From positions 33,306 to 97,305 of the forward strand of contig NZ_FOLS01000003.1 of assembly GCF_900112375.1 (NCBI RefSeq): a stretch of 64,000 bases of DNA. The letters run 5' to 3'. This document shows, one piece after another, positions 23,808 to 33,474 of this stretch (position 1 is its first letter; each line of letters starts with the position of its first letter). Source of the stretch: Pseudomonas citronellolis. GTDB taxonomy: Bacteria; Pseudomonadota; Gammaproteobacteria; Pseudomonadales; Pseudomonadaceae. The translations under genes and the position numbers were made by a program. Under the pieces are notes generated by a model. It was given only the letters and a program-made list of their open reading frames with translations. It did no database searches and was not told where the DNA came from.

Positions 23808-24898
23808 CAGCGGCGTTCCAGTAGCACGCCCGCTTCCATGTGATGGGTATAGGGGAACTGGTCGAACAGCGCGCAGCGCGTCACCTGGTGGGTGTCGTGC
23901 AGTTGGGCGATGTTCTGCGCCAGCGTCTCCGGGTTGCAGGAGATATAGAGGATGCGCTCGAAGCGGCGGGTCAGCTCGCAGGTGTCCGGGTCCATGCCGG
24001 CGCGCGGCGGGTCGACGAACACGCTGCCGAAGTCGTAGCCCTTCAGGTCGACGTCGGCCAGGCGGCGGAAGGGGCGCACCTCGTTCAGCGCCTGGGTCAG
24101 CTCCTCGGCGGACAGGCGCACCAGGGTGACGTTATCCACAGCGTTGTCGGCCAGGTTGGCCAGGGCGGCGTTCACCGAAGTCTTGCTGATCTCGGTGGCC
24201 AGCACCTTGCGCACCCGGGTGGCCAGCGGCAGGGTGAAGTTGCCGTTGCCGCAGTACAGCTCCAGCAGGTCGTCGTCGCGCTGGCCGAGGGACTCGTAGG
24301 CCCAGTTCAGCATCTTCTGGCAGACCGCGCCGTTGGGCTGGGTGAAAGCGCCTTCCGGCTGGCGGTAGCGGAAGGTCCGCCCGGCCACCTGCAGTGCTTC
24401 CTCGACATAGTCGCGGCCGACCACCAGGCGCTTGCCGCGCGAGCGCCCGACGATGCTCACGCCCAGTTCGGCGGCCAGCTGTTCGGCGGCGGCCTGCCAG
24501 GCATCGTCGATAGGGCGGTGGTAGCAGAGGGTGATGAGCGCGTCGCCCGCCAGGGTGGTGAGGAATTCCACCTGGAACAGCTTGTGGCCCAGGGCGCGCT
24601 CGGCCCAGGCGGCTTTCAGGCGCGGCATCAGCGCGTTGATGCGCTGGCTGGCGATGGGGAACTGCTCGATGTAGATGGGCGTGTGCTTGTCGCCCTGCTC
24701 GAACATCGCGTAGTGCCGGCTTTCGGTCCCGGCATCGCGCCACAGGCGGAACTCGGCGCGCAGGCGGTAGTGCTCGCGGGGCGAGTCGAACATCTGCGGC
24801 TCGGGCGCGGCGAAGGGCGCCAGCAGCTCGCGCAGGCGCGCGGCCTTGTCGGCCAGTTGGGTGTCGTAGGTGGCGGGGTCGAAACGGGGACTGCTCAT
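23807..24898 (-). CDS. trmA: tRNA (uracil-5-)-methyltransferase TrmA
   Basis: A 363-residue SAM-dependent enzyme that makes m5U54 (ribothymidine) in the T-loop of tRNA. It has the SAM motif [15 protein letters not shown], the DPPRAG motif, the catalytic nucleophile Cys321 in YISCNPET and the general base Glu355 in HHMEAG. The family length is normal from the ATG at 24898, which is preceded by a weak SD. Its stop codon abuts the MITE element. In PAO1 trmA is also next to a purine-type permease (PA4720-PA4719, from memory). Confidence 0.93.
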   Translation of the reverse strand: MSSPRFDPATYDTQLADKAARLRELLAPFAAPEPQMFDSPREHYRLRAEFRLWRDAGTESRHYAMFEQGDKHTPIYIEQFPIASQRINALMPRLKAAWAERALGHKLFQVEFLTTLAGDALITLCYHRPIDDAWQAAAEQLAAELGVSIVGRSRGKRLVVGRDYVEEALQVAGRTFRYRQPEGAFTQPNGAVCQKMLNWAYESLGQRDDDLLELYCGNGNFTLPLATRVRKVLATEISKTSVNAALANLADNAVDNVTLVRLSAEELTQALNEVRPFRRLADVDLKGYDFGSVFVDPPRAGMDPDTCELTRRFERILYISCNPETLAQNIAQLHDTHQVTRCALFDQFPYTHHMEAGVLLERR

Positions 24899-24948
24899 GG
24901 GGAACTCTTGCTGCGCGCGGTGGCGGGCGATGGATTTCGTTGCGCCCG

Positions 24949-25018
24949 ACCCATCCTGCAGGTGATTCGCGGGATGGGTGGAGCGAAGCGATACCCATGC
25001 TGCACGGGTATCGCTATC
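24949..25018. repeat. GATGGGT...ACCCAT repeat
   Basis: Contains GATGGGTGGAGCGAAGCGAT followed by ACCCAT (24973-24998) with an inverted CCCATCCTGC half upstream. This dispersed repeat also occurs at 27178-27252, 36888-36919 and 60380-60412. It lies between the permease stop and the trmA start. Confidence 0.7.
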
Positions 25019-25020
25019 GG

Positions 25021-26316
25021 TCAGGCGTTGTACCAGCCCAGCTTGATGACGAACAGCACCGAGAGGATCACCAGCGCCCAGTTCAGTTCGCGGAAGCGGC
25101 CGGACAGCAGCTTGCAGGCGGTCCAGGTGATGAAGCCGAAGGCGATGCCGTTGGCGATGGAGAAGGTCAGCGGCATGGCCAGGGCGGTGACCACCACCGG
25201 CGCGGCCACGGTCAGGTCGTCCCAGTCGATCTCGGCCAGGCCCGAGGCCATCAGCACGGCGACGAAGAACAGCGCCGGCGCGGTGGCGAAGGCCGGGACG
25301 TTGCCCGCCAGCGGGGCGAAGAACAGCGCCAGCAGGAACAGGACGGCGACCACGATGGCGGTCAGTCCGGTGCGCCCGCCGGCGGAAACGCCCGCGGCCG
25401 ACTCGATGTAGCTGGTGGTGGTGGAGGTGCCCAGCAGCGAGCCGAACATGGCCGCGGTGCTGTCGGCGATCAGCGCGCGGCCCATCTTCGGCATGTGCCC
25501 GTCCTTGCCCATCAGCCCGGCGCGCTTGGCCACGCCGATCAGGGTGCCGGAGTTGTCGAACAGGTCGACGAAGAGGAAGGCGAAGATCACGCTGGTCAGG
25601 CCGATGTCCAGGGCGCCTTTGATGTCCAGCTGGAGGAAGGTCGGCGCCAGCGACGGCGGCATCGACACCACGCCGCCGAACTGGGTCACGCCCAGGGCGA
25701 TGGCGACAAAGGTCACCACCAGGATGCCGATCATCACCGCGCCGGTCACGCGGCGGGCTTCCAGGGCGACGATGAGGATGAAGCCGAGGATGGCCAGCAG
25801 CGGCTCGGGCCTGGCCAGGTCGCCCATGCCCACCAGGGTGGCCTGGTTGGCGACGACGATGCCCGACTCCTTGAGCGCGATCAGCGCCAGGAACAGGCCG
25901 ATGCCGGCGGCGATGGCCGAGCGCAGGGCCAGCGGGATGCTGTTGATGATCCATTCGCGGATGCGGAAGATCGAAATGATGAAGAACATGCACGCCGAGA
26001 GGAACACCGCGCCGAGCGCCACCTGCCAGGTGTGGCCCATGTGCAGCACCACGGTGTAGGTGAAGAAGGCGTTCAGGCCCATGCCCGGGGCGAGGGCGAT
26101 GGGGTAGTTGGCGATCAGGCCCATGATCGACGAGCCGATGGCCGCGGCCAGGCAGGTGGCGACGAACACCGCGCCCTTGTCCATGCCGGTTTCGCCGAGG
26201 ATGCTCGGGTTGACGAAGAGGATGTAGGCCATGGTCAGGAAGGTGGTGATCCCCGCCAGGATCTCGGTGCGTACGTTGGTATTGTGCGCCTTGAGTTGGA
26301 ACAGCTTTTCCAGCAT
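25021..26316 (-). CDS. NCS2-family purine (adenine/guanine/hypoxanthine) permease
   Basis: A 431-residue transporter of the AzgA/PbuG branch of NCS2, with about 12-14 membrane segments. Diagnostic segments are [15 protein letters not shown] (about 23-37), [12 protein letters not shown] and [15 protein letters not shown], followed by [14 protein letters not shown]. It probably imports purine bases with protons; which purine cannot be told. The leader shows no purine riboswitch. The ATG at 26316 follows GGGAG; a TATCAT -10-like box lies on the minus strand at 26404-26409. Confidence 0.88.
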   Translation of the reverse strand: MLEKLFQLKAHNTNVRTEILAGITTFLTMAYILFVNPSILGETGMDKGAVFVATCLAAAIGSSIMGLIANYPIALAPGMGLNAFFTYTVVLHMGHTWQVALGAVFLSACMFFIISIFRIREWIINSIPLALRSAIAAGIGLFLALIALKESGIVVANQATLVGMGDLARPEPLLAILGFILIVALEARRVTGAVMIGILVVTFVAIALGVTQFGGVVSMPPSLAPTFLQLDIKGALDIGLTSVIFAFLFVDLFDNSGTLIGVAKRAGLMGKDGHMPKMGRALIADSTAAMFGSLLGTSTTTSYIESAAGVSAGGRTGLTAIVVAVLFLLALFFAPLAGNVPAFATAPALFFVAVLMASGLAEIDWDDLTVAAPVVVTALAMPLTFSIANGIAFGFITWTACKLLSGRFRELNWALVILSVLFVIKLGWYNA

Positions 26317-26646
26317 GTCGTGCTCCCGTGTTTGGGCGTCTTGTCGGCTCGACCGGTCGGTCAGGATTGGCCGTCTTGCGCGGCCTGGGCAAAAAAGGCG
26401 GGCATGATAGCAGCTCGCCGGAAACGCGGGTATCGAGCCCGTCGACCGGCCCCACGACGAGCCTAGTTGGCCGGGGCCGTCACTGCCAGCAAAGGGCCCG
26501 CGCCAGCCCCTTCGTTGACTTCGGCCACGCCTGCCGGGAGGCCATTGGCGTTATCATGCGTCGGCCGGTACGCAATGACCGGCGCGCGCCGTTGTCCAAC
26601 CGGCATTCGGCCCGATTCCATTGTTGCCTGACCCCATCGTCGACCC
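26317..26646. other. Divergent promoter region, no gene seen
   Basis: A 330-bp space between the permease (minus) and the SecD-like lipoprotein (plus). TATCAT -10-like hexamers occur in both directions (26404-26409 minus, 26552-26557 plus), without good -35 matches. No riboswitch, RNA gene or repeat is recognised. Confidence 0.4.
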
Positions 26647-27114
26647 ATGAAACGCCTGATCCCGCTCTGCCTCCTCGCCCTGCTGGGCGCCTGCGCCGGC
26701 GCGCCGCCAGTCCTGCCGCAGCACAGCTTCGACATCCACGCCACCGCCGACAAGCCCACCGCCAGCACGCGCACCCTGGCCGACCCGCAGGGCCAGGCGG
26801 TGCTGGTCGTGGCCCGCGCCGAACTCACCCAACGCGACGTGCAGCGCGCCGAGGTGGTGCTGGGCAACGGCGGCCGCCCCGGCGTGCTGGTGACCTTCGC
26901 CCCCGACGCCAGCAAGCGCCTGGCCCGGCTGACCGAAAAGCAGCAGGGCAAGGCCCTGGCGGTGGTCATCGACGGCCGCCTGCGCATGCTGCCGCAGGTA
27001 TCCGAGCCGGTGCGCGACGGCCGGGTGATGCTGGAGGGCTTCGACAGCCAGGTGGAAGCGGAGACGCTGGCGCGGCAGCTCAATGCGCTGCGGGATGTGC
27101 CGGCGCAGCCCTGA
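26647..27114 (+). CDS. Lipoprotein with a SecD P1-like domain
   Basis: A 155-residue lipoprotein. Lipobox LLGAC gives lipidated Cys16, with Ala at +2 (outer membrane predicted). The mature part matches the P1 head/base of SecD: 'GVLVTFAPDASKRLARLTEKQ' then 'GKALAVVIDGRLRMLPQV' and 'GRVMLEGFDSQVEAETLARQL'. The membrane parts of SecD are absent, so it is a free-standing periplasmic version. Its role is unknown; binding of an emerging polypeptide is an inference from SecD. Confidence 0.75.
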   Translation: MKRLIPLCLLALLGACAGAPPVLPQHSFDIHATADKPTASTRTLADPQGQAVLVVARAELTQRDVQRAEVVLGNGGRPGVLVTFAPDASKRLARLTEKQQGKALAVVIDGRLRMLPQVSEPVRDGRVMLEGFDSQVEAETLARQLNALRDVPAQP

Positions 27115-27132
27115 TCCGTCGCTTCCAACGAC

Positions 27133-27337
27133 GGATAATCGCGGACGGAGTCCGCTCCTACGGGGGCGCCTGACAATCGTAGGATGGGTTGAGCGAAGCG
27201 ATACCCATCGCCATGGCCGCATGGGTTTCGCAAGCTCAACCCATCCTACGAAGAGCGCCTTGGTGCGGCCCGCAAGACAGTTGCTCCTACGATCGTGCTT
27301 CCCCGGAGGCGTAGGAGCGGACTCCGTCCGCGATTGG
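27133..27337. repeat. Mixed repeat cluster (type B REP halves flanking GATGGGT repeat)
   Basis: Three repeats in about 200 bp: a type B half (27133-27163), a full inverted GTAGGATGGGT repeat pair (27178-27252), and another type B half in the opposite sense (27310-27337). The outer halves face each other as in a BIME, with the other repeat family nested between them. No gene occupies the 306-bp gap between the lipoprotein and glyA. Confidence 0.8.
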
Positions 27338-27373
27338 GCTCGCAGGCTGCGCGGGGCTATCCGAAGGTGAAAC

Positions 27374-27404
27374 GAAAAAGCCCGGCAAATGCCGGGCTTT
27401 TCGT
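27374..27404 (-). terminator. Intrinsic terminator of glyA
   Basis: Inverted repeat AAAGCCCGGCA / TGCCGGGCTTTT with T-runs on both strands. It lies 17 bp past the glyA stop on the minus strand and probably acts in both directions. Confidence 0.9.
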
Positions 27405-27420
27405 CGTTCTCGGCTAAGGC

Positions 27421-28674
27421 TTACTTGCCATACACCGGGAACTTGCCGCACAGCGCCTTGACCTGCTCGCGCACGCGGCCTTCCACGGCTTCGTCGCCCA
27501 GGTTGGCGAGGATCTCGCAGATCCAGCCGGCCAGTTGGCGGCACTCGCCTTCCTTGAAGCCGCGGGTGGTCACGGCCGGGGTGCCGATGCGCAGGCCCGA
27601 GGTGACGAAGGGCGAGCGCGGGTCGTTCGGCACGCTGTTCTTGTTCACGGTGATGAAGGCGCGGCCCAGGGCGGCGTCGGCGTCCTTACCGGTGATGTCC
27701 TGCTTGATCAGGCTGAGCAGGAACAGGTGGTTCTGGGTGCCGCCGGAAACCACGTCGTAGCCGTTCTCGATGAACACCTGGGCCATGGTCTGGGCGTTCT
27801 TCACCACTTGTTCCTGGTAGGCCTTGAACTCGGGCTGCAGGGCTTCCTTGAAGCACACGGCCTTGGCGGCGATGACGTGCTCCAGCGGGCCGCCCTGGCC
27901 GCCCGGGAAGACCGCGGAGTTCAGCTTCTTCTCCAGCTCTTCGTTCTTGCGCGCCAGGATCAGGCCGCCGCGCGGGCCGCGCAGGGTCTTGTGGGTGGTG
28001 GTGGTGACGACGTCGGCGAAGGGCACCGGGTTCGGGTAGATGCCGGCGGCGACCAGGCCCGCCACGTGGGCCATGTCGACGAACAGGTAGGCGCCTACCT
28101 TGTCGGCGATGGCGCGGAAGCGCGGGAAGTCGAGGATCTGCGAGTAGGCGGAGAAGCCGGCGATGATCATCTTCGGCTTGTGCTCCACGGCCAGGCGCTC
28201 GACCTCGTCGTAGTCGATCAGGCCGTTGCCGTCGATGCCGTATTGCACGGCGTTGTAGATCTTGCCGGAGAAGCTGACGCTGGCGCCGTGGGTCAGGTGG
28301 CCGCCGTGGGCCAGGCTCATGCCCAGCACGGTGTCGCCGGCATTCAGCAGGGCCATGTAGACCGCGGCGTTGGCCTGGGAGCCGGAGTGCGGCTGGACGT
28401 TGGCGTAGTCGGCGCCGAACAGCTGCTTGGCACGGTCGATGGCCAACTGCTCGACCACGTCGACGTACTCGCAACCGCCGTAGTAGCGCTTGCCCGGGTA
28501 GCCTTCGGCGTATTTGTTGGTCAGCACGCTACCCTGGGCTTCCATCACCGCCGGGCTGGTGTAGTTCTCGGAGGCGATGAGCTCGATGTGCTCTTCCTGG
28601 CGCTGGGCTTCCTGCTCCATCGCGGCGAAGAGTTCGGCATCGTAGCGGGCGAGGGTCAAATCACGGCTGAACAT
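27421..28674 (-). CDS. glyA: Serine hydroxymethyltransferase
   Basis: A 417-residue PLP enzyme that interconverts serine and glycine with tetrahydrofolate. The PLP lysine Lys229 is in [21 protein letters not shown] and the tetrahydrofolate-binding region are intact and length is normal. The start ATG at 28674 ([12 protein letters not shown]) follows GAGGA; an ATG 12 bp upstream overlaps that ribosome binding site. It sits next to morA as glyA3 does in PAO1 (from memory). Confidence 0.95.
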   Translation of the reverse strand: MFSRDLTLARYDAELFAAMEQEAQRQEEHIELIASENYTSPAVMEAQGSVLTNKYAEGYPGKRYYGGCEYVDVVEQLAIDRAKQLFGADYANVQPHSGSQANAAVYMALLNAGDTVLGMSLAHGGHLTHGASVSFSGKIYNAVQYGIDGNGLIDYDEVERLAVEHKPKMIIAGFSAYSQILDFPRFRAIADKVGAYLFVDMAHVAGLVAAGIYPNPVPFADVVTTTTHKTLRGPRGGLILARKNEELEKKLNSAVFPGGQGGPLEHVIAAKAVCFKEALQPEFKAYQEQVVKNAQTMAQVFIENGYDVVSGGTQNHLFLLSLIKQDITGKDADAALGRAFITVNKNSVPNDPRSPFVTSGLRIGTPAVTTRGFKEGECRQLAGWICEILANLGDEAVEGRVREQVKALCGKFPVYGK

Positions 28675-28790
28675 GGCGGTCCTCATAAGGATCGGTGCTG
28701 GGAAAGGGGCGCATTCTAACCCAGGGCGCGCGCGCTGGCATATGAAAGGCGGTCATGTGGCGGACAAGCGGGATTCACGCGGGGGGAGCG

Positions 28791-28930
28791 CTGTAGGAGC
28801 GGGCCCTGCCCGCGATTCGCGCGCAGGGCGCGCTCCCACAGGTGGCGCCGGGGGCATGGTGTAGGAGCGAGCTTGCTCGCGAACAGATTCCGCAGCGGGG
28901 GCTCATTCGCGAGCAAGCTCGCTCCTACGA
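28791..28930. repeat. Type A and type C REP pairs
   Basis: A type A pair (28791-28841) and a type C BIME (28860-28930) in the gap between glyA (leftward) and the end of morA. They would lie 3' of the morA transcript and upstream of the glyA promoter. Confidence 0.85.
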
Positions 28931-28965
28931 GAAGCCGTGCCTGCCCGTACAGGGGAATCCTGGCG

Positions 28966-31900
28966 CTAGCCGAGCAGGAACAGCGCATTGCTGGAGAACA
29001 GCGCGGCGAACTGCTCGGCGGTCATCGGCCGGCCGAACAGGAAGCCCTGCACCTCGTCGCAGCCGTGCTCGCGCAGGAAGTCCAGCTGCGCCTGGCTCTC
29101 CACGCCCTCGGCGATCACCATCAGGTTCAGGCTGTGGGCCATGGCGATGATGGCGCGGGCGATCTGCGCGTCCTGCTCGCCGTGGGGCAGGCCGTCGACG
29201 AAGCTGCGGTCGATCTTCAGCACGTCGATGGGGAACTGCTTGAGGTAGTTCAGCGACGAGTAGCCGGTGCCGAAGTCGTCCACCGCGATGGCCAGGCCCA
29301 GGCGCTTGAGGCCGGAGAGGATGTGCATGGCCTCGGACACGTCGCTCATCAGGATGCTTTCGGTCAGCTCCAGCTCCAGGCAGGCCGGCGGGATGCCGGT
29401 CTCCATGAGGATGCCGGCGATGCGCGTGCCCAGTTGGCCATCGGCGAACTGCCGCGCCGAGAGATTCACCGAGACCTTGGGCACCCGCACCTTGTCGCGG
29501 TGCCAGATGCGGATCTGCCGGCAGGCCTCGGCCAGCAGCCAGTCGCCGACCTGGGCGATCAGCCCCAGTTCCTCCAGCACCGGGATGAACTCGGCCGGCG
29601 CGATCAGCCCGCGCGTGGGGTGCTGCCAGCGCAGCAGGGCCTCGGCGCCGGTGAGGCGGCGGCCGTCGCCGGTGAACTGCGGCTGGTAGTGCAGGATGAA
29701 TTCGTCCTGCTCGATGGCGCGGCGCAGGTCGCTTTCCAGCTCCAGGCGCTCCAGGGCGCGGGCGTTCATCTCGGCCTGGTAGAACTGGAAGTTGTTCTTG
29801 CCCACTTCCTTGGCGTGGTACATGGCGGTGTCGGCGTTCTTCATCAACTGGCTCAGCTCGGCGCCGTCCTGCGGCGACAGGGCCACGCCGATGCTGGCGG
29901 TGACGAAGAACTCGCGGCCTTCCAGGGTGAAGGGCCGGGCGAGGCTGGCGAGGATGCGCTCGGCCACCTGGATGGCGCGCTTGAGCGCCTTGTCGCGGTC
30001 CTCCAGGCCCGGCAGCAGCAGGGTGAACTCGTCGCCGCCCATGCGCGCCACGGTGTCGTTGTCGCTGACGCACTGGTTCAGGCGCTCGGCCACTTCCTTG
30101 AGCATGCGGTCGCCCGCGGCGTGGCCCAGGGAGTCGTTGATCGGCTTGAAGCGGTCGAGGTCGAGGAACATCAGCACCACCCACTGGCGGTGCCGCTCGG
30201 CCTGCATCAGCGCGGTGTGCAGGCGGTCCTGGAACAGCGTGCGGTTGGGCAGGTGGGTGAGGGCGTCGTAGTAGGCCAGGCGGTGGATGCGCCGCTCGCT
30301 GGCCTTGCGCTCGCTGATGTCGCTGAAGAAGCAGACGAAGCTGACCAGGTCGCCTTCCTCGTCTTGCACCGCGGTGATGCCCACCCAGGACGGGTACAGC
30401 TCGCCGCTCTTGCGTTTCTGCAGGATCTCGCCCTCCCAGCTGCCGCTGCGCTGCAGGCTGTCGAGCACGTGCTTGAGCTGGTTGGCTTCCTGCTGGTCGG
30501 CGGTGAGCAGGCGGGGCTGCTGGTCGAGCACCTCGGCGGCGCTGTAGCCGGTCAGGCGCGAGAAGGAGTCGTTGACCTGGACGATGTAGCCGGCCGGGTC
30601 GGTGACCATGATGGCCGCGGTGGAATGCTCGAACACGGTGGCGGCCATGCGCATCTCGCGCTCGGCGCGGCGCTGCTGGCTGATGTCGCGGGCCACGCCG
30701 AGCAGGCCGACGAAGCGCCCGTTGTCGTCCCACATCAGGGCGATGCGCAGCTCCACCGGGACCTTGCGGCCGTCGGCGCGCAGGCAGTCGAAGGTGAACA
30801 GGTGCACCGCGCTGGATTCGCGCAGGGCGGCCAGCCGGCGCGGCGCGCCTATGGCGTCGCGCACGCGCTCCAGCAGGTCGTGCAGGCGCCCCAGCTGCGC
30901 CGGGTTGGCGGCGATCTGCTGCAGGTCGTTGTGCAGCAGCCAGGCCGGGCTGTAGCCGAAGGTCTGCTCGATCGACGGGCTGATGTAGTCGATGTTCAGC
31001 TGGGCATCGGTGGTGAGGATCACGTCGCTGATGCTTTCCGCCAGCATCTGGTAGCGGCGGCTGCTCTCGCGCAGCGAGTTGTTCGCCTCCACCGTGTCGG
31101 TGATGTCCTTGGCCACGCCGATCAGGCGCGCCACGCGGCCGTCGGCGTCGCGGCTGAAGGCCTGCTCGCGGATGTCGAACCAGTGCCAGCTGCCGTCGCG
31201 GTGGCGCCAGCGCAGCAGGCTGTCGAGCAGCAGGTTGTCGCCGATCACCTGTTGCAGGTTGCGCACGCGCCAGTAGTACTCGACGTCGTCCGGGTGCAGC
31301 AGGCATTCCCAGAAGCGCTCGCCCATCTGCTCCAGCTCGTCCTTGCCGTAGCCCAGCTGGCTGCCCAGGTGGTGGTTGCTGAAGATCACCCGGCGCGCGG
31401 TGATGTCGTGGATGTAGAGGGTGTCGGGCACCGCGCGCACGGCGTCGGACCAGAACTTCTCGCGCTCGATCAGCGACAGCTCGACCTGCTTGCGGCTGCT
31501 GATGTCGGACAGGCTCAGGGTGACCGCGCGGTAGTCCGGCAGGTGCTCGGGGATGCGCAGCTGCAGCCAGAAGTGGCGCAGCTCGCCCTGGCCGGTGCGG
31601 ATGGCGACTTCCTGCTCGATGGGGCCGGTGCCGCAGAGGATCGCCTCGATGATGTGCGCGCGCGCGCTGCCGGGGCGCCGCGGGCTGTCGCTGATCAGGC
31701 GCCGCCAGGCCTGCTCGCCGCTCTCCACGCCGAACAGCCGGCGCGCCACCTCGTTGACCTCGCTGATGCGGATCAGCCGCAGCAGCTGCGGCCAGTGTTC
31801 CTCGCGGCGATCCAGCCAGGCCTCCAGGCGGCCCGGCTCGCGCAGGCCGTTGTCGGTGAAGAAGCGCTGCAGGTCCGAGAGGTCGAGCACGCAGAGCGCC

Positions 31901-33225
31901 ACGCCGACGCCGTCGAAGATGTCCTGGTAGCGCCGCCGCGTTTCTTCCAGCACCTGCAGCGAGCGCTGTTCCTCGGTGACGTCGCGCAGCACCCAGACGT
32001 GCCCGCCCGGCGCCTGCTGGCCGCGCAGCACCCAGCCGGGCGCCTCGCCCGGCGGGGATTCTTCCAGCGGATGGCGGCTGACGGCATAGCGCCGGCGGCG
32101 GCCGTTGCGTTCCAGGGTGACGTGCTGGGTGCCCGATGGCTGGCCTTCGCCGCTCTGCCGTTCCAGTTCCGGCAGCAGGCGGGCGAGATGGTGCTGCGGG
32201 GCGTCTTCGGCGCTCACGCCCAGCAGCCGCTCCGCCGGCGGGTTGAGATAGACCAGGCGGCCGTCGGCGCTGGTCACCAGCACCCGCTCGTCCACCGCCG
32301 CCAGGGCCTGGGCGGCCTGGCGCAGGCGCGACTGCGAATCGGCGGTCTGCGCGCGCAGGCTCTGTTGTTCGCGTTGCAGGCGCAGCAGGGCGGCGCAGCT
32401 GATGCCGGCCAGCAACAGCAGCAGGCCCAGCTCGCCGAGCAGGCGCGGCGGCAGCCTGGGCTGCAGGACGGGCGCATCGACCAGCGGGCGGACCTGCCAG
32501 TCGCTGTTGGCGACCTTCAGCGCCGGCGCTTCGACGCTTTCCGGCGCGGCGTCGGTCGGCTCGTCGGGCGCGGCCAGGATCGGGTGGCCGACCTCATCTT
32601 CCAGCACCCAGGCGTGGCCGCCGTCCAGGATGCGTCCGGTCCATTGCCGGCGCGCCTCGGCGGCGTCCAGGCGGAGCACGGCGAAGGGGCCGCCGGCGTC
32701 CTGGAGGCGCAGCAGCAGGTAGAAGTGACCGCCATCGGCGTCGCTGTAGGCGTAGTGGAAGGGGCTGGCGCCGGCGCGTTGGCGCAGGCCGGCGATGAAG
32801 GCGTCGTCGCCGCTGTCCGGCGCGGTGTCCAGTTGCTTGGCGCCGCTGGCCGCGTACCAGGCCAGGCTGCGCAGGGCGGGGTAGACCTGGCGCAGGTCGT
32901 CGAGCAGCAGCGCCGGCTCCTCGCCGCGGCCCAGGCGTTGCAGCGCCAGGCTGCGCGCGGCCAGGGCCTTGAGTTCCAGGGCCAGGGACAGCTGGTGCGC
33001 CAGTTCCTGGCTCTGGTGCACCACGCGCTCGCGCTCCAGCCGCGCCTGGCCGAAGTATTCCTGGCCCAGCTGCCAGAGCAGCAGGCCGAGCATCAGCGGC
33101 ACCAGCAGCAGGGCGCTCCTGATGGCCAGCCGTTCAGGCCGGGCCAGGCTGGCCGGAGGGCGGGGAGGTCTGGACAAGGAGCGGCTACCTGGAACGGGGC
33201 GACGGGGTTCGGCGCGCAGTAGCAT
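28966..33225 (-). CDS. morA: MorA-like membrane PAS-GGDEF-EAL protein
   Basis: A protein of about 1,419 residues that makes and degrades c-di-GMP at the inner membrane. Two membrane helices (about 34-50 and 270-290) bracket a periplasmic sensor. At least four PAS/PAC modules follow (about 310-950). The cyclase motif GGDEF (1063-1067) and the phosphodiesterase motif EALL (from 1195) are both intact, with DDFGTGYSSL downstream. MorA of P. aeruginosa has the same layout and length and controls flagellar timing, biofilm and protease secretion. I use the ATG at 33225; a TTG at 33243 would add six residues, and neither has a strong SD. It is divergent from ettA. Confidence 0.92.
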   Translation of the reverse strand: MLLRAEPRRPVPGSRSLSRPPRPPASLARPERLAIRSALLLVPLMLGLLLWQLGQEYFGQARLERERVVHQSQELAHQLSLALELKALAARSLALQRLGRGEEPALLLDDLRQVYPALRSLAWYAASGAKQLDTAPDSGDDAFIAGLRQRAGASPFHYAYSDADGGHFYLLLRLQDAGGPFAVLRLDAAEARRQWTGRILDGGHAWVLEDEVGHPILAAPDEPTDAAPESVEAPALKVANSDWQVRPLVDAPVLQPRLPPRLLGELGLLLLLAGISCAALLRLQREQQSLRAQTADSQSRLRQAAQALAAVDERVLVTSADGRLVYLNPPAERLLGVSAEDAPQHHLARLLPELERQSGEGQPSGTQHVTLERNGRRRRYAVSRHPLEESPPGEAPGWVLRGQQAPGGHVWVLRDVTEEQRSLQVLEETRRRYQDIFDGVGVALCVLDLSDLQRFFTDNGLREPGRLEAWLDRREEHWPQLLRLIRISEVNEVARRLFGVESGEQAWRRLISDSPRRPGSARAHIIEAILCGTGPIEQEVAIRTGQGELRHFWLQLRIPEHLPDYRAVTLSLSDISSRKQVELSLIEREKFWSDAVRAVPDTLYIHDITARRVIFSNHHLGSQLGYGKDELEQMGERFWECLLHPDDVEYYWRVRNLQQVIGDNLLLDSLLRWRHRDGSWHWFDIREQAFSRDADGRVARLIGVAKDITDTVEANNSLRESSRRYQMLAESISDVILTTDAQLNIDYISPSIEQTFGYSPAWLLHNDLQQIAANPAQLGRLHDLLERVRDAIGAPRRLAALRESSAVHLFTFDCLRADGRKVPVELRIALMWDDNGRFVGLLGVARDISQQRRAEREMRMAATVFEHSTAAIMVTDPAGYIVQVNDSFSRLTGYSAAEVLDQQPRLLTADQQEANQLKHVLDSLQRSGSWEGEILQKRKSGELYPSWVGITAVQDEEGDLVSFVCFFSDISERKASERRIHRLAYYDALTHLPNRTLFQDRLHTALMQAERHRQWVVLMFLDLDRFKPINDSLGHAAGDRMLKEVAERLNQCVSDNDTVARMGGDEFTLLLPGLEDRDKALKRAIQVAERILASLARPFTLEGREFFVTASIGVALSPQDGAELSQLMKNADTAMYHAKEVGKNNFQFYQAEMNARALERLELESDLRRAIEQDEFILHYQPQFTGDGRRLTGAEALLRWQHPTRGLIAPAEFIPVLEELGLIAQVGDWLLAEACRQIRIWHRDKVRVPKVSVNLSARQFADGQLGTRIAGILMETGIPPACLELELTESILMSDVSEAMHILSGLKRLGLAIAVDDFGTGYSSLNYLKQFPIDVLKIDRSFVDGLPHGEQDAQIARAIIAMAHSLNLMVIAEGVESQAQLDFLREHGCDEVQGFLFGRPMTAEQFAALFSSNALFLLG

Positions 33226-33474
33226 GCCCGGAAGCAGGGCCAAGTGCCAGTATCGCCGACGAGCGTCGTTTGCCCTTCACGGTCCATTCCGGTAGCTTTG
33301 CCGCACGCGCGCGTTGAACGCTGCGCCCTGTTTCCGCGAGTCCGGCCCTGCCGTCGCCCGCCTCGCCCGTCGCCCGCGGCCAATGGTCGCGCCCCGAATG
33401 CCGGGGCGCACCGGCCCGCCGGCCGCGACAGCCATGACGGCCATTCACTCTTTCATCCCAGAAGCTAGGTATCC

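Noticed and set aside
23743..24129. A frame starting [12 protein letters not shown], also found at the other MITE copy
   Set aside because: The shared start is just the repeated DNA; the frames then run into unrelated shadows of neighbouring genes.
26317..26460. Possible purine riboswitch in the leader of the NCS2 permease
   Set aside because: No conserved loop segments of the purine or PreQ1 aptamers are present; the region is short and GC-rich.
28873..33222. A 1,449-codon open frame on the plus strand, antisense to morA
   Set aside because: It mirrors morA exactly, is composed of alanine/glutamine/histidine-rich low-complexity sequence typical of GC-rich antisense frames, and has no domain or ribosome binding site.
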